This document shows, one piece after another, positions 1 through 8,467 of a stretch of 64,000 bases of DNA. The notes beneath the pieces are model-generated. The model saw only the letters and a list, made by a program, of their open reading frames with translations. It was not told the origin of the DNA and did no database searches. Positions within the stretch are counted from its first letter, which is position 1, and each line of letters begins with the position of its first letter. The DNA comes from Ruminococcus sp. (GTDB lineage Bacteria; Bacillota; Clostridia; Oscillospirales; Ruminococcaceae), in the NCBI GenBank assembly GCA_017484095.1, contig JAFUTU010000033.1:62001-126000 (forward strand). Reading direction: 5' to 3'. The position numbers were made by a program, and so were the translations under genes.

Positions 1-477
1 TCAGGTTCACATATACAAGGCTTTGCTGATGAAAACACCGATGAGATCTGCTGGTACAGTGCCGAGATAGGGCTCGATATGCGGCAGGTAGCACTTGCAA
101 TGGTACTGATGGGGCTGATAGGTGCGATAGTTGATACTGCCATCGCTATAACCTCTGCACTTTACGAAGTATACGAAAATAATCCTCATCTGAACATGAA
201 GGAGCTTTTCATATCGGGAATGAACATAGGAAAGGACATTCTGGGTACAACGACCAATACCTTGCTGTTTGCATATATAGGCGGCTTTATGACACTAGTG
301 ATATGGTTCAAGGCATATGAGTATTCATTCTCCGAGATCATCAATTCTAAGGTTTTCTGTCAGGAGTTTTTACAGATAGTTTCAAGCGGAGTCGGCTGTG
401 TTTTAATGATACCAACCGCCTCGGTGTTTATGGCATATGCGCTTACGCACAAAAGCAGATCAGAGCAGAATGTTTAA
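1..477 (+). CDS. YibE/F family membrane protein, C-terminal part
   Basis: The reading frame is open from the first base, so the gene starts outside the window. The 158 visible residues have a G-F-A-D-E motif near position 8, then hydrophobic segments at about residues 28-50, 80-100 and 126-148. The order (ALAMVLMGLIGA, then SALYE, then SGMNIG, then TNTL) is that of the YibE/F family (PF07907), which are multipass inner-membrane proteins of unknown function. It ends with TAA and is followed at once by an intrinsic terminator. Family call is confident; function is unknown. Confidence 0.8.
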   Translation, partial: SGSHIQGFADENTDEICWYSAEIGLDMRQVALAMVLMGLIGAIVDTAIAITSALYEVYENNPHLNMKELFISGMNIGKDILGTTTNTLLFAYIGGFMTLVIWFKAYEYSFSEIINSKVFCQEFLQIVSSGVGCVLMIPTASVFMAYALTHKSRSEQNV

Positions 478-494
478 AATAGTAAAAAAAAATT

Positions 495-527
495 AAGGTT
501 CTCAAAAAAATGAGAACCTTTGATTTT
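495..527 (+). terminator. Intrinsic terminator after YibE/F gene
   Basis: A perfect 10-bp stem (AAGGTTCTCA / TGAGAACCTT) with an A6 loop is followed by a T-rich stretch, 17 bases after the YibE/F stop codon. Confidence 0.85.
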
Positions 528-550
528 TATCAAATAAAATATTAATATAA

Positions 551-571
551 TAAAAGAGCGGCAAACTGCCG
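551..571 (-). terminator. Intrinsic terminator of AbrB-type gene
   Basis: Read on the minus strand, a CGGCA-GTTT-GCCG hairpin is followed by CTCTTTTATT, just past the stop codon of the AbrB-type gene. Confidence 0.6.
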
Positions 572-579
572 AACCGTGC

Positions 580-822
580 TTATTTGTTTTTTAGATCAGC
601 CATGCAGTCTGAGCAAACAGACTTACCCTTGTAATCAACAACCTGATCGGAATTACCGCAGAAAATGCATGTCCTCTGATATTTCTTGAGGATTATTTTG
701 TCATCCTCCGTATAGATCTCAACAGCATCTCTGACTGCAAGGTCATAAGTTCTTCTTAACTCTATAGGAAGGACTATTCTTCCAAGTTCATCTACCTTTC
801 TCACTATACCGGTTGATTTCAT
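580..822 (-). CDS. AbrB/SpoVT-type transition-state regulator with zinc-binding tail
   Basis: An 80-residue protein. Residues 3-45 form a SpoVT/AbrB swapped-hairpin DNA-binding domain (TGIVRKVDELGRIVLP). Residues 50-75 carry C52-x2-C55 and C70-x2-C73, which look like a small zinc ribbon. AbrB-like proteins repress stationary-phase and sporulation genes in Firmicutes; here it sits divergently next to cotJABC, so a role in the transition state is plausible but inferred. The start is set by AAAGGGGAT eight to nine bases upstream of ATG. The zinc-ribbon tail is common in clostridial homologues and absent from B. subtilis AbrB. Confidence 0.85.
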   Translation of the reverse strand: MKSTGIVRKVDELGRIVLPIELRRTYDLAVRDAVEIYTEDDKIILKKYQRTCIFCGNSDQVVDYKGKSVCSDCMADLKNK

Positions 823-1153
823 AAAAACGATCCCCTTTGAAAAAAACTATGCATTGATACCAACTCTATGCAATTTACATTATAACAAAGAATATTTTAA
901 ATGTCAACATTTTTCACTAAAAATTAATAATTGTTATTAGTATAAATTACCAAATAATTGCCTTAAATAAGTCTAACAAGTGTACAAATTGTAAAATGGA
1001 TATATATTCCAAATATTATTATATTTTTTTCCAATTTAAGATAATTTTTACAAAAAAGAAACATATAAAGAAATTGAAAAAAGTTAAAATGAATTTATAC
1101 ATCAATCATTTATAATTATACACACACGAACAGTAACAACTTTTTTCATACCT

Positions 1154-1161
1154 CATACTAT
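1154..1161 (+). promoter_or_regulatory. Candidate sigma-E-type -10 element for cotJABC; AT-rich intergenic region 823-1200
   Basis: The 378-bp gap between the AbrB-type gene and cotJA is very AT-rich and holds no credible ORF. CATACTAT at 1154-1161 resembles the sigma-E -10 consensus (CATACANT), about 45 bases before the start. I see no convincing matching -35. B. subtilis cotJ is sigma-E controlled, which is the only other support. Confidence 0.35.
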
Positions 1162-1200
1162 ATAATACGGGTCCGTAAAAAATATTGAGGAGTGAAACGC

Positions 1201-1434
1201 TTGAATAAGAGCGATAATTCATTGCTGGGTATGATACTCGGCGATACAGAGAAAGCCTGCAACAATATAAGCAGGCTTCCAGAAGAAATGCCTATTGCTA
1301 TGGCTTACGTCCCTTATCAGATGTGGGATGAGCCTTATGAAACAGACGTTGCTTTAATGAGAGGTACTATCTTCCCCGAGCTTGATAAACCGTTTGTCGG
1401 AGAGGAGGCTGTTAAGAATGGCTATCCTAAGTGA
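1201..1434 (+). CDS. cotJA: Spore coat-associated protein CotJA
   Basis: The 77-residue product has the CotJA signature MAYVPYQ and GTIFPELDKPF. CotJA is a small spore-coat protein that works with CotJB and CotJC in the mother cell. I chose TTG at 1201 because GAGGAG at 1187-1192 is eight bases upstream; a GTG at 1192 in the same frame would overlap its own ribosome binding site. It overlaps cotJB by 17 bases, so the three cotJ genes form a tight operon. This supports a spore-forming host. Confidence 0.9.
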   Translation: MNKSDNSLLGMILGDTEKACNNISRLPEEMPIAMAYVPYQMWDEPYETDVALMRGTIFPELDKPFVGEEAVKNGYPK

Positions 1435-1681
1435 CAAGGAAAAGCTGATGTTAAAAATACAGAGTTGCAGCTTTGCAATGAAAGAGGCTGAGCTGTTTCT
1501 TGATACTCATCCGACCTGCGCTGAAGCTATAGAGTACTACAAAAAGCACAGAGAAATGAATGAGCAATATATTAAAGCATACGCTGAGAAATACGGAGTG
1601 ATAACAATGGATCAGCAAAGCTCGGATAAAAAATGGAACTGGGTAGAGACTCCGTTCCCGTGGGAAAGGAGCGTTGACTGA
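1418..1681 (+). CDS. cotJB: Spore coat protein CotJB
   Basis: An 87-residue protein matching CotJB (ETPFPWE near the C-terminus, and a helical core with LDTHP and AIEYYKKH). The start is ATG at 1418, ten bases after AGAGGAGG; upstream in-frame codons inside cotJA are not used. The stop TGA overlaps the ATG of cotJC by one base, implying translational coupling. CotJB is a small coat protein of unknown biochemistry that accompanies CotJA and CotJC. Confidence 0.9.
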   Translation: MAILSDKEKLMLKIQSCSFAMKEAELFLDTHPTCAEAIEYYKKHREMNEQYIKAYAEKYGVITMDQQSSDKKWNWVETPFPWERSVD

Positions 1682-2277
1682 TGTGGCAATATGAAAAGAA
1701 ACTGCAATATCCTGTCAAGATCAAGGAGCCAAACCCTGCTCTTGCAAAGATAATAGTCAGCCAGCTTGGAGGACCGGACGGAGAATTGGGGGCAGCCCTA
1801 AGATATCTGAGCCAGCGGTACAGCGCCCCGACGAGAGAGGTCCAGGCGATAATGAATGATATAGGCACCGAGGAACTTTCCCATATGGAAATAATCGGCA
1901 CTATACTCTATCAGCTCACAAGAAACCTTTCTATCAAAGAGATCAAAGAAAGCGGCTTTGACGTTTATTTTGTAGATCACACAACAGCTATATATCCGAT
2001 AGCTGCATCAGGAGTGCCGTTCACGGCAAGTTATTTCCAGTCCAAGGGTGATCCTATTACAGATCTGCATGAGGACCTTGCGGCAGAACAAAAGGCAAGG
2101 ACTACCTATGATAATATCCTCAGACTTGCAGACGATCCCGATGTACGCGATCCTATAAAGTTCCTAAGAGAAAGAGAGATCGTTCATTACCAAAGGTTTG
2201 GAGAGGCTTTAAGAAAAACCCAGGATCTGCTTGATTCCAAAAACTTCTACGCATTTAACCCAAGCTTTGATAAATGA
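1681..2277 (+). CDS. cotJC: Spore coat protein CotJC (manganese-catalase family)
   Basis: 198 residues of the ferritin-like manganese catalase fold (PF05067). Metal-ligand candidates are visible: the Glu in DGELGAALRY, E-E-L-S-H in the second helix, Glu in DLAAEQKA, and E-I-V-H in the fourth helix, so both ExxH motifs are kept. The protein is expected in the spore coat, where it may decompose hydrogen peroxide. It is the last gene of cotJABC and is followed directly by a strong terminator. Confidence 0.92.
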   Translation: MWQYEKKLQYPVKIKEPNPALAKIIVSQLGGPDGELGAALRYLSQRYSAPTREVQAIMNDIGTEELSHMEIIGTILYQLTRNLSIKEIKESGFDVYFVDHTTAIYPIAASGVPFTASYFQSKGDPITDLHEDLAAEQKARTTYDNILRLADDPDVRDPIKFLREREIVHYQRFGEALRKTQDLLDSKNFYAFNPSFDK

Positions 2278-2278
2278 G

Positions 2279-2316
2279 AAAACAGGCTGTGCCATAATAG
2301 GTGCAGCCTGTTTTAA
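2279..2316. terminator. Bidirectional terminator between cotJC and the VTT gene
   Basis: An 11-bp perfect stem (AAAACAGGCTG / CAGCCTGTTTT) lies between the two convergent genes, with A and T tracts on both sides, so it can serve both strands. Confidence 0.85.
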
Positions 2317-3002
2317 AAATCATTTTTATCTGCGTTCATTCCTGCGCGGCTTATCCTCTTATTAAGTATCAAAGAGAATGCCAAAGTTGCAGCGATCATT
2401 CCGATCATTACAAGAAGTGACTTCCAGCTGAGATCTCTCAACGAACCGCCAATATATGTATGTACAAGCATCTCAGGCATGACCCCAAGCAAAGAGCCTA
2501 GCAGATACGGTCTGTAAGGCATACGCAGCGCACCGTGGATAAGTGAAACAACATCGCCTGGCACAACGACGACTGCCCTCGAGATATATGATGCAAACAA
2601 ATTGTTGTCGTGCCCATAGTTGACTATCTTCTTAACTTTTGGATATTTCTCTTCAACAAACCTTATCACATCTCCGCCCGATATCCTTCCTACAAGATAA
2701 GGAACAGTAAACGATACTGAAAGGCCGATTATATTTATAAGTACAGCTATCGGAAACGGATAGATAGAACCGATAGAAATGAACAACGCAGAAAGCGGTA
2801 TGACTACAGACAAAGACTTCAAGCCGTAAAACCCGAAGAATACAAATGCTGCCAGCCAAAGATTGTCGGGTCTGTAGTTAAGTAGCTCATCGGTGTCGGT
2901 ATTCGCAATAAAAAACACAAAGATTCCGATTATAAGAAGTGATGTTACCAGAGATATTATCGCATATTTTTTGTTTGAAACAAAATGATTATCCCGAAGC
3001 AC
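2313..3002 (-). CDS. TVP38/TMEM64 (VTT/SNARE-associated) family membrane protein
   Basis: A 229-residue protein with about five hydrophobic segments and the family core around SRAVVVVPGD, then GALRMPYRPY and GSLLGVMPE. These DedA-related VTT proteins are integral membrane proteins; bacterial members have been linked to lipid scrambling or membrane homeostasis. I use GTG at 3000-3002, seven bases after AGGTGG; the longer frame back to 3146 would run through the upstream gene's terminator and coding end. No partner genes are evident. Confidence 0.8.
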   Translation of the reverse strand: MLRDNHFVSNKKYAIISLVTSLLIIGIFVFFIANTDTDELLNYRPDNLWLAAFVFFGFYGLKSLSVVIPLSALFISIGSIYPFPIAVLINIIGLSVSFTVPYLVGRISGGDVIRFVEEKYPKVKKIVNYGHDNNLFASYISRAVVVVPGDVVSLIHGALRMPYRPYLLGSLLGVMPEMLVHTYIGGSLRDLSWKSLLVMIGMIAATLAFSLILNKRISRAGMNADKNDF

Positions 3003-3070
3003 TACATCACCACCTTTTTTACACATTCTAACATAAAAATATGTATAAATCATTAAAGGTTCATATACAT

Positions 3071-3102
3071 ATAAAAAATGACCCGCGTTTTTCAGCGGGT
3101 CA
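3071..3102 (-). terminator. Terminator of the solute-binding protein gene
   Basis: Minus-strand stem TGACCCGC / GCGGGTCA followed by TTTTTTAT, seven bases beyond the stop codon at 3109. Confidence 0.85.
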
Positions 3103-3108
3103 CAATTA

Positions 3109-4524
3109 TCAGCCGTTCTCTTTATTGAACTTTGCAACAGAATCATTTATGGTCTTGAGCTCTGCGTCAACAGTAGAAGTATAAGAATCTCTTACCTCAG
3201 ACCAGGTATACTGCTTGCCCGAATCATCGGTCTTATTTGTGTTCTCATAAAGCTTTCTAGTTACGCAGGCACCGTCTTCATTTGCATTGTCATCAGAAAG
3301 AAGCGATGAAATACCGTAACCATAGTCAAATACCATCTGATATGCGCTGGATGAGCAATCCATGAACACCTGATACATATCCTCTGTCCAAGTGGGATTA
3401 GCGTTGAGGAACTTCTCTTTTCCGTTATCAAGGTATTCCTGGTCCGTATTTGCCATTCTGCTGCACTCGAACCAAGTCTTTACAGCCTCATTGGCAGTTG
3501 AACCCTTAACCCACATATATGCCAGCATATCAGCAGTCATATACTTATTGTCGTTATTTGGATCGGAAGGAACAGGAACAACTCTCCATGTATCAGACTC
3601 AGTAGGTCCGTTATTTCCTGTCATCGCCCAAGTACCCATACAGTAGAACAGCACATTGCCATCGCTGAGAGCTTTTCTCGCGTTGCCTAACCAGTCAGTA
3701 ATAACATACTTGTTCTTACCGATATCATAAAGAAGGTTTTCTGCTCTCTCAATATCGGGGTCGTTGAGGTTAGAAGAGAACTTCTCACCGTCGTAGTTGA
3801 CCATTGTCTTACCGGTCTGCTGGATAAGCTGAGTCTGATACCAGCCGTTGATACCATATCTCTCGGTATCAGCAGGTGCGTTATCAACGAACTCTGCCAT
3901 CATTTCATACCAAACATCCCAATTCCAGTTGCCGTTCTTATACTCCTCATACGGATCACTCAGGCCCTCAGAATCAACAAGGTCCTGATCGTACATCATG
4001 AGTGTACCGACGGTAAAGCTGATAGGAGCAACATAGTGCTTACCGCCCATTACGAACAGGTCAGCATTCTGCTTAACGTCTGCCCACAGGGGCTCGCTGA
4101 AGTCAACTATATCATCAACCGGCTGGTACATATCCTTAAGCACCTGTGCAGGGAAAGCCATCCACTCATACTTGAAAATATCAGGAACGTCCTTCTGAGA
4201 CATAAGAGCCGCTGCAAGCTTGTCAAACTTCTCGCTGTCAGAAACCTGGCTGAACTTTACAGTACCGCCCTTATTGTTGAACAGTGTCATCTCAACAGTC
4301 TTGTCTGCACCCTTCTTCGGGTTAAGATCATATGTACCCATCCAGATGATCTCTTTCTGAGCGCCATCGGGGATATCAGGTATCTCCTGAGTATCCTGCA
4401 CTTCGACCTTTTTAACTGTAGTGGTAGCTTCCGACGAAGAACCCGACGCTGAAGAGCCGCAGCCAAAAGCTGCCAGTGCAGAAGTCATAGCAACTGAAAA
4501 TGCTAAAAATTTCTTTATTTTCAT
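3109..4524 (-). CDS. Extracellular solute-binding lipoprotein (sugar ABC transporter type)
   Basis: 471 residues. The N-terminus is a lipoprotein signal (KIKK, hydrophobic stretch, then AAFGC with Cys22 as the lipid-attachment residue) and a Ser/Thr-rich linker. The rest matches family 1 solute-binding proteins: LAAALMSQKDVPDIF near residue 105 and a C-terminal helical lobe. These proteins deliver sugars or oligosaccharides to a membrane permease. No permease or ATPase genes sit beside it, so it is an orphan that must use components encoded elsewhere. AAGGAATG lies before the ATG. Confidence 0.85.
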   Translation of the reverse strand: MKIKKFLAFSVAMTSALAAFGCGSSASGSSSEATTTVKKVEVQDTQEIPDIPDGAQKEIIWMGTYDLNPKKGADKTVEMTLFNNKGGTVKFSQVSDSEKFDKLAAALMSQKDVPDIFKYEWMAFPAQVLKDMYQPVDDIVDFSEPLWADVKQNADLFVMGGKHYVAPISFTVGTLMMYDQDLVDSEGLSDPYEEYKNGNWNWDVWYEMMAEFVDNAPADTERYGINGWYQTQLIQQTGKTMVNYDGEKFSSNLNDPDIERAENLLYDIGKNKYVITDWLGNARKALSDGNVLFYCMGTWAMTGNNGPTESDTWRVVPVPSDPNNDNKYMTADMLAYMWVKGSTANEAVKTWFECSRMANTDQEYLDNGKEKFLNANPTWTEDMYQVFMDCSSSAYQMVFDYGYGISSLLSDDNANEDGACVTRKLYENTNKTDDSGKQYTWSEVRDSYTSTVDAELKTINDSVAKFNKENG

Positions 4525-4702
4525 CTTATCAGCATTCCTTTCTAACGGTTTAATTATACAAAATTCTTATACAAAAATATTATATGACAAATTTATTAGC
4601 CTGTCAATAATCATTTTTAACAAATGAAAACGTATACTTTTGGGCATTAACACATAAATATTTTTAAAAAATATAAGCAAATTAAACACTTTGACCAATA
4701 GT

Positions 4703-4736
4703 TGCAAAATATTTAAAACTGTGCTATTATAATAAT
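4703..4736 (+). promoter_or_regulatory. Promoter for rnhA-mnmA
   Basis: TTGCAA (4703-4708), then 16 bases, then TATTAT (4725-4730), overlapping a second possible -10, TATAAT at 4728. It lies about 35 bases before the rnhA start. Confidence 0.5.
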
Positions 4737-4766
4737 GATAATATACTTAATTACTGAGGAGATATA

Positions 4767-5213
4767 ATGAAAACAGTTGAAATATTTACAGACGGCGCCT
4801 GCTCGGGCAATCCGGGACCCGGCGGCTGGGGAGCTATACTCAGATACAATGGTATAGAAAAAGAACTAAGCGGCGGTGCTGCCGAAACGACAAACAACAG
4901 GATGGAGCTATCAGCAGTTATCGCAGGATTATCAGCACTGAAAGAGCCGTGCAGAGTAATACTGACCAGCGACTCAAAATATATCATAGATGCTGTTAAA
5001 AACGGCTGGGCAGAAAAATGGAGGGCTAACAACTGGATAAAAGGTGATAAGAAGCCTGCCCTTAATCCCGATCTCTGGGAAAGGCTGCTGGAGCTGCTGG
5101 AGATACACAGGGTTGAATTTGTGTGGGTCAAGGGTCATGCAGGCCACCCCGAGAACGAAAGATGTGACAAGCTCGCTGTAGAACAGTCTAAAAAATATGC
5201 ACAGGTGAAATGA
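4767..5213 (+). CDS. rnhA: Ribonuclease HI
   Basis: 148 residues, the normal length for bacterial RNase HI, which cuts the RNA strand of RNA-DNA hybrids with two metal ions. All four acidic residues are present: D9 ([14 protein letters not shown]), E47 (NRMEL), D69 (TSDSKY) and D134 (ERCDKLA), plus the flexible-loop H124 (KGHAGH). TGAGGAG precedes the ATG. It is separated by only one base from mnmA, so they are probably cotranscribed. Confidence 0.96.
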   Translation: MKTVEIFTDGACSGNPGPGGWGAILRYNGIEKELSGGAAETTNNRMELSAVIAGLSALKEPCRVILTSDSKYIIDAVKNGWAEKWRANNWIKGDKKPALNPDLWERLLELLEIHRVEFVWVKGHAGHPENERCDKLAVEQSKKYAQVK

Positions 5214-5214
5214 T

Positions 5215-6288
5215 ATGGACAACAACAAGGTATTGGTAGCTATGAGCGGAGGTGTTGACAGCTCTGTCTCGGTAAAGCTTTTGCTGGATAAAGGATATGA
5301 TGTTTCGGGGGCTACCATGCATCTTTTTCCTATAAGTAAAGATGTGCAGAAAAGCAAAAAGACCTGCTGCTCTCTGAGAGATGTAGAGGACGCCAGGTTT
5401 GTTGCAAGAAAGCTTGGGATAGAGTTTTTTGTGTTTGACTTTGAGGACGACTTCAAGTCGTTCGTTATTGATGATTTTATTGATACTTATCTTGAAGGCG
5501 GTACCCCAAACCCCTGCATTGAGTGTAACAAGCATTTAAAATTCGACTCTTTTTTCTGTAATGCTGATGATATGGGGTTCAGGTATATTGCAACGGGGCA
5601 CTATGTAACCAAAGAATATAATGAAAAGACAGGGCGTTGGCTTTTAAAACGCTCCCCAGACAGGAGAAAGGATCAGAGCTATGTGCTTTATGCTCTTACT
5701 CAGGAGCAGCTCGAAAGAACGCTTTTCCCTGTCGGCGAAATGACGAAAGACAGAATAAGGGAAATAGCTGACAGCAGCGGTCTTATAAACGCGGAAAAGC
5801 CAGACAGTCAGGACATATGCTTTATCCCTGACGGAGATTACGCACGCTTTATAATAGGCCGAACGGCTGAACCTGAACACGGTGACATCGCACTGACCGA
5901 CGGTACTGTCATCGGTGAACACAGAGGGCTGATACATTATACTATAGGTCAAAGAAAGGGTCTTGGAGTATCCTATTCTGAGCCTTTGTATGTAATAGAA
6001 AAGGATATGAAGAGCAACAAGCTCGTGCTTGGGACCGAGAAAGAGCTTTACAGTACAGAACTGATCGCATATGATGTAAATTTCATACCCTTTGATGCAC
6101 TTGAAGGTGAGCTATCCTGCACAGCACAGACAAGATACCATCAGAAGGACAGCGAATGTTCTATCTCTCCCCTGCCTGACGGTAATGTTCTTGTTAAGTT
6201 CAAAGAGCCGCACAAGGCGGTTTCAAAGGGTCAGGCTGTCGTGTTTTATGACGGAGAATATGTTATCGGCGGCGGAACGATAAAATAG
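5215..6288 (+). CDS. mnmA: tRNA-specific 2-thiouridylase MnmA
   Basis: 357 residues. MnmA adenylates and thiolates U34 of tRNA-Lys, -Glu and -Gln. Visible: PP-loop SGGVDSS at residues 10-16, the first catalytic cysteine in NPCIECN (near residue 101), the second in QDICFI (near 200), and the C-terminal beta-barrel tail. It needs a sulfur donor from a cysteine desulfurase; one is encoded at 57038, though it lies next to a TtcA-like gene. Cotranscribed with rnhA. Confidence 0.95.
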   Translation: MDNNKVLVAMSGGVDSSVSVKLLLDKGYDVSGATMHLFPISKDVQKSKKTCCSLRDVEDARFVARKLGIEFFVFDFEDDFKSFVIDDFIDTYLEGGTPNPCIECNKHLKFDSFFCNADDMGFRYIATGHYVTKEYNEKTGRWLLKRSPDRRKDQSYVLYALTQEQLERTLFPVGEMTKDRIREIADSSGLINAEKPDSQDICFIPDGDYARFIIGRTAEPEHGDIALTDGTVIGEHRGLIHYTIGQRKGLGVSYSEPLYVIEKDMKSNKLVLGTEKELYSTELIAYDVNFIPFDALEGELSCTAQTRYHQKDSECSISPLPDGNVLVKFKEPHKAVSKGQAVVFYDGEYVIGGGTIK

Positions 6289-6292
6289 TTAT

Positions 6293-6331
6293 AATAAAAG
6301 ACCGATACACCAAAACAATGGTATATCGGTC
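6293..6331 (-). terminator. Terminator between mnmA and the AraC gene
   Basis: An 8-bp stem (GACCGATA / TATCGGTC). The U-rich tail (TTTTATT) is on the minus strand, so it best serves the AraC gene; it may also stop mnmA transcripts. Confidence 0.65.
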
Positions 6332-6346
6332 AAAGTGAACTAAATA

Positions 6347-7177
6347 TCAGCCGCCAGCTTTTTTATGAAGAGACCTGAACTCAGCGGGTGACAGCATTTC
6401 ATGCTTTTTGAAAACCGAACAGAAGTAGCTGCAGTCATTGTAGCCCACCGCCGTTGCAATCTCATTGATGTTGTGATCGTTCTCCATAAGCATAAGCTTT
6501 GCCTGCTGAATACGCTTTCTTGCAAGGTATTCAAACGGGCGCAGATTATAGCATTCTTTGAAAAGTCTGCACAGATACTGCGGTGAAAGGTCTATCAGAT
6601 CAGCCAGCTCTACCAGCGTGAGCTCATTTCTGAAGTTTTTGTCTATATAATCAATAACGGGCTTGACCTGATTGAGCTTTGCACTGTCTTGACTGCCGTT
6701 TCTGAGATTAACTACTCTGTGCAGCTCGATAAGGAACTGATACAGATATGAGGACGACTGATGTCCGCAATAATAGTAATTCGTTTTCAACTGATAAAGT
6801 ATCTTTTTGAAGATAGCTTCCAGTGAAGTGAGATCGCTTATATGGAACACTCTGGCTGTATCCATTTTCAGATGTCCCATAAGATTAATAACGTCTCTGC
6901 CGTCAAAGGTTATCCAGTGTGTCTCCCAGATATCTTCCGTTGGATAGTATTCGTGAGGATATTTTGGCGGAAGATAAAATGCATCGCCTTCCTTGATATC
7001 ATAAACGTTAGAATCAAGTATGAGTTTTCCGCTGCCTCTTGTACAATATATGATCTGATGATTAGGATAACCGGTTTCTCTAATAAAATGAAACTCCTGA
7101 TCTCTCGCTCCGATACCCGTTATAAAAAACGGAAGAGCTACCTCATCACCCAATACAGGATAAAAATAATCTGTCAT
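6347..7177 (-). CDS. AraC-family transcriptional regulator with cupin sensor domain
   Basis: 276 residues. Residues 1-150 form an AraC-type cupin ligand domain (GSGKLILD, then EGDAFYLPP). Residues 175-275 hold the two helix-turn-helix units (LTLVELADLIDLSPQYLCRLFK and INEIATAVGYNDCSYFCSVFKK). Such proteins usually activate sugar or oligosaccharide uptake and hydrolysis genes. Neither neighbour is an obvious target, so its regulon is not visible here. ATG is preceded by AAGG/GGTG. Confidence 0.88.
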   Translation of the reverse strand: MTDYFYPVLGDEVALPFFITGIGARDQEFHFIRETGYPNHQIIYCTRGSGKLILDSNVYDIKEGDAFYLPPKYPHEYYPTEDIWETHWITFDGRDVINLMGHLKMDTARVFHISDLTSLEAIFKKILYQLKTNYYYCGHQSSSYLYQFLIELHRVVNLRNGSQDSAKLNQVKPVIDYIDKNFRNELTLVELADLIDLSPQYLCRLFKECYNLRPFEYLARKRIQQAKLMLMENDHNINEIATAVGYNDCSYFCSVFKKHEMLSPAEFRSLHKKAGG

Positions 7178-7310
7178 ATTATCACCATTACCTTGATCGT
7201 GGTTTTATATTCAAATAAAATTTCATATTATTATATTATCACATCCTTTTTTAAATGTCAAGATATTTTAAGATCCCAATGTTAAAGCTATTAGTTACAA
7301 GTAAAATGTC

Positions 7311-7339
7311 TTTACTTTTTAAAAGATATATGTTATACT
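7311..7339 (+). promoter_or_regulatory. Promoter of the SGNH hydrolase operon
   Basis: TTTACT (7311-7316), 17 bases, TATACT (7334-7339); the ATG of the first gene is 37 bases downstream. Confidence 0.65.
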
Positions 7340-7375
7340 GATAGCATACAGGTCAATACTTTCGGGAGGCTGCTT

Positions 7376-8467
7376 ATGAAAAAGAGATTTCTGATGCTTT
7401 GCATCAGTTTGGTTTTTACACTTACTACTCTTATGCCAATATCTGTTTTTGCAGATAAAGCACAGATAGAAACTCCTGTGCCGTCAAAGCTGACTGTTAT
7501 GGGAGATTCCATAGCAGCAGGTTTTGGTCTGCAGGGATACAGCAAGAAAGACCTTTCAAAGTGCAGATCATACGCTAATATCCTTGCTGAAATGTATACG
7601 GAAGAGCTCAAAGATGAATGTGGTTTTGAGCTTGCGAACGTTGCTGTTTCAGGTGATACCTCAACACAGCTGCTTGAGCATATACAAAAAGGTCAGTTCG
7701 ATGATGCGCTGAAAGACAGCAACTGCGTTATTATTTCGATCGGCGGTAATGATGTGCTGGAGCTGTTTCTTGAATTTCTAAGAGACAATATGCAGCTGAA
7801 CAAGGATTCGAAGCTTAAAGATGTGGTAGATCAGGTATCAGACCTCAAGGTAGTGCTTGACGGTCTTAATGATCTGAAAGATAAAATGGACGTAGCGCTC
7901 GAAGGCTTTGAGAACAACCTTGAAGTTCTGATAGATGAGATACAAAGCAGAACTGACGGAGTAATTATTTTCCAGACACTTTACGATCCTCTTAACGGCT
8001 ATGACCATGCATTTATGTTTCAGGGCATCTCAAAGGATAAGATCGGCAAGCTCGATGAGATAATAAAAGAACACTCTGTTGATGAAAACGGCAGCACCAG
8101 GTATCTTGTGTGTGATATCTATGAGGCTTTTTACGAGAAAGGCACTGAGCTTACAAATATTAAGGCTATGGATATTCACCCTAATGCGGCAGGTCATGAG
8201 CTTATAGCGAAATGCCTGGATGAAACCGTCAGAACTCAGACATATACATACGAACCAAAGGACGATGAGCTGTCATCAGGGGAGGATACAGCTGCATCGG
8301 CATCATCTTACGACAAGTCTGCTGACGCAAGCGGTGAAGCAGTTCCAGAGGATGTAAATGACGATGATTCTGATAAGATCAGACTTGGCATCTCAATAGC
8401 GGCTGTTGCTCTGGCAGGAGGGGCAGTTGCGGTATTAATTCTGACTAGGGAGAAAAAGAAAAAATGA
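7376..8467 (+). CDS. Secreted, membrane-anchored SGNH/GDSL hydrolase
   Basis: 363 residues. A signal peptide (residues 1-26, ending VFA) is followed by SGNH blocks: GDSIAAGFG with Ser45, the oxyanion Gly and Asn in SIGGND (near 120), and the catalytic Asp/His in DIHPNAAGH (near 265). After an acidic, Ser-rich linker, a transmembrane helix (about 336-356) and KKKK anchor it outside the membrane. Likely an esterase or lipase of cell-surface polymers; substrate unknown. The start has GGGAGG six bases upstream. Overlaps the next gene by four bases (ATGA). Confidence 0.85.
   Translation: MKKRFLMLCISLVFTLTTLMPISVFADKAQIETPVPSKLTVMGDSIAAGFGLQGYSKKDLSKCRSYANILAEMYTEELKDECGFELANVAVSGDTSTQLLEHIQKGQFDDALKDSNCVIISIGGNDVLELFLEFLRDNMQLNKDSKLKDVVDQVSDLKVVLDGLNDLKDKMDVALEGFENNLEVLIDEIQSRTDGVIIFQTLYDPLNGYDHAFMFQGISKDKIGKLDEIIKEHSVDENGSTRYLVCDIYEAFYEKGTELTNIKAMDIHPNAAGHELIAKCLDETVRTQTYTYEPKDDELSSGEDTAASASSYDKSADASGEAVPEDVNDDDSDKIRLGISIAAVALAGGAVAVLILTREKKKK

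Noticed and set aside
3003-3146. N-terminal extension of the VTT protein
   Set aside because: Runs through a terminator and into the solute-binding protein gene.
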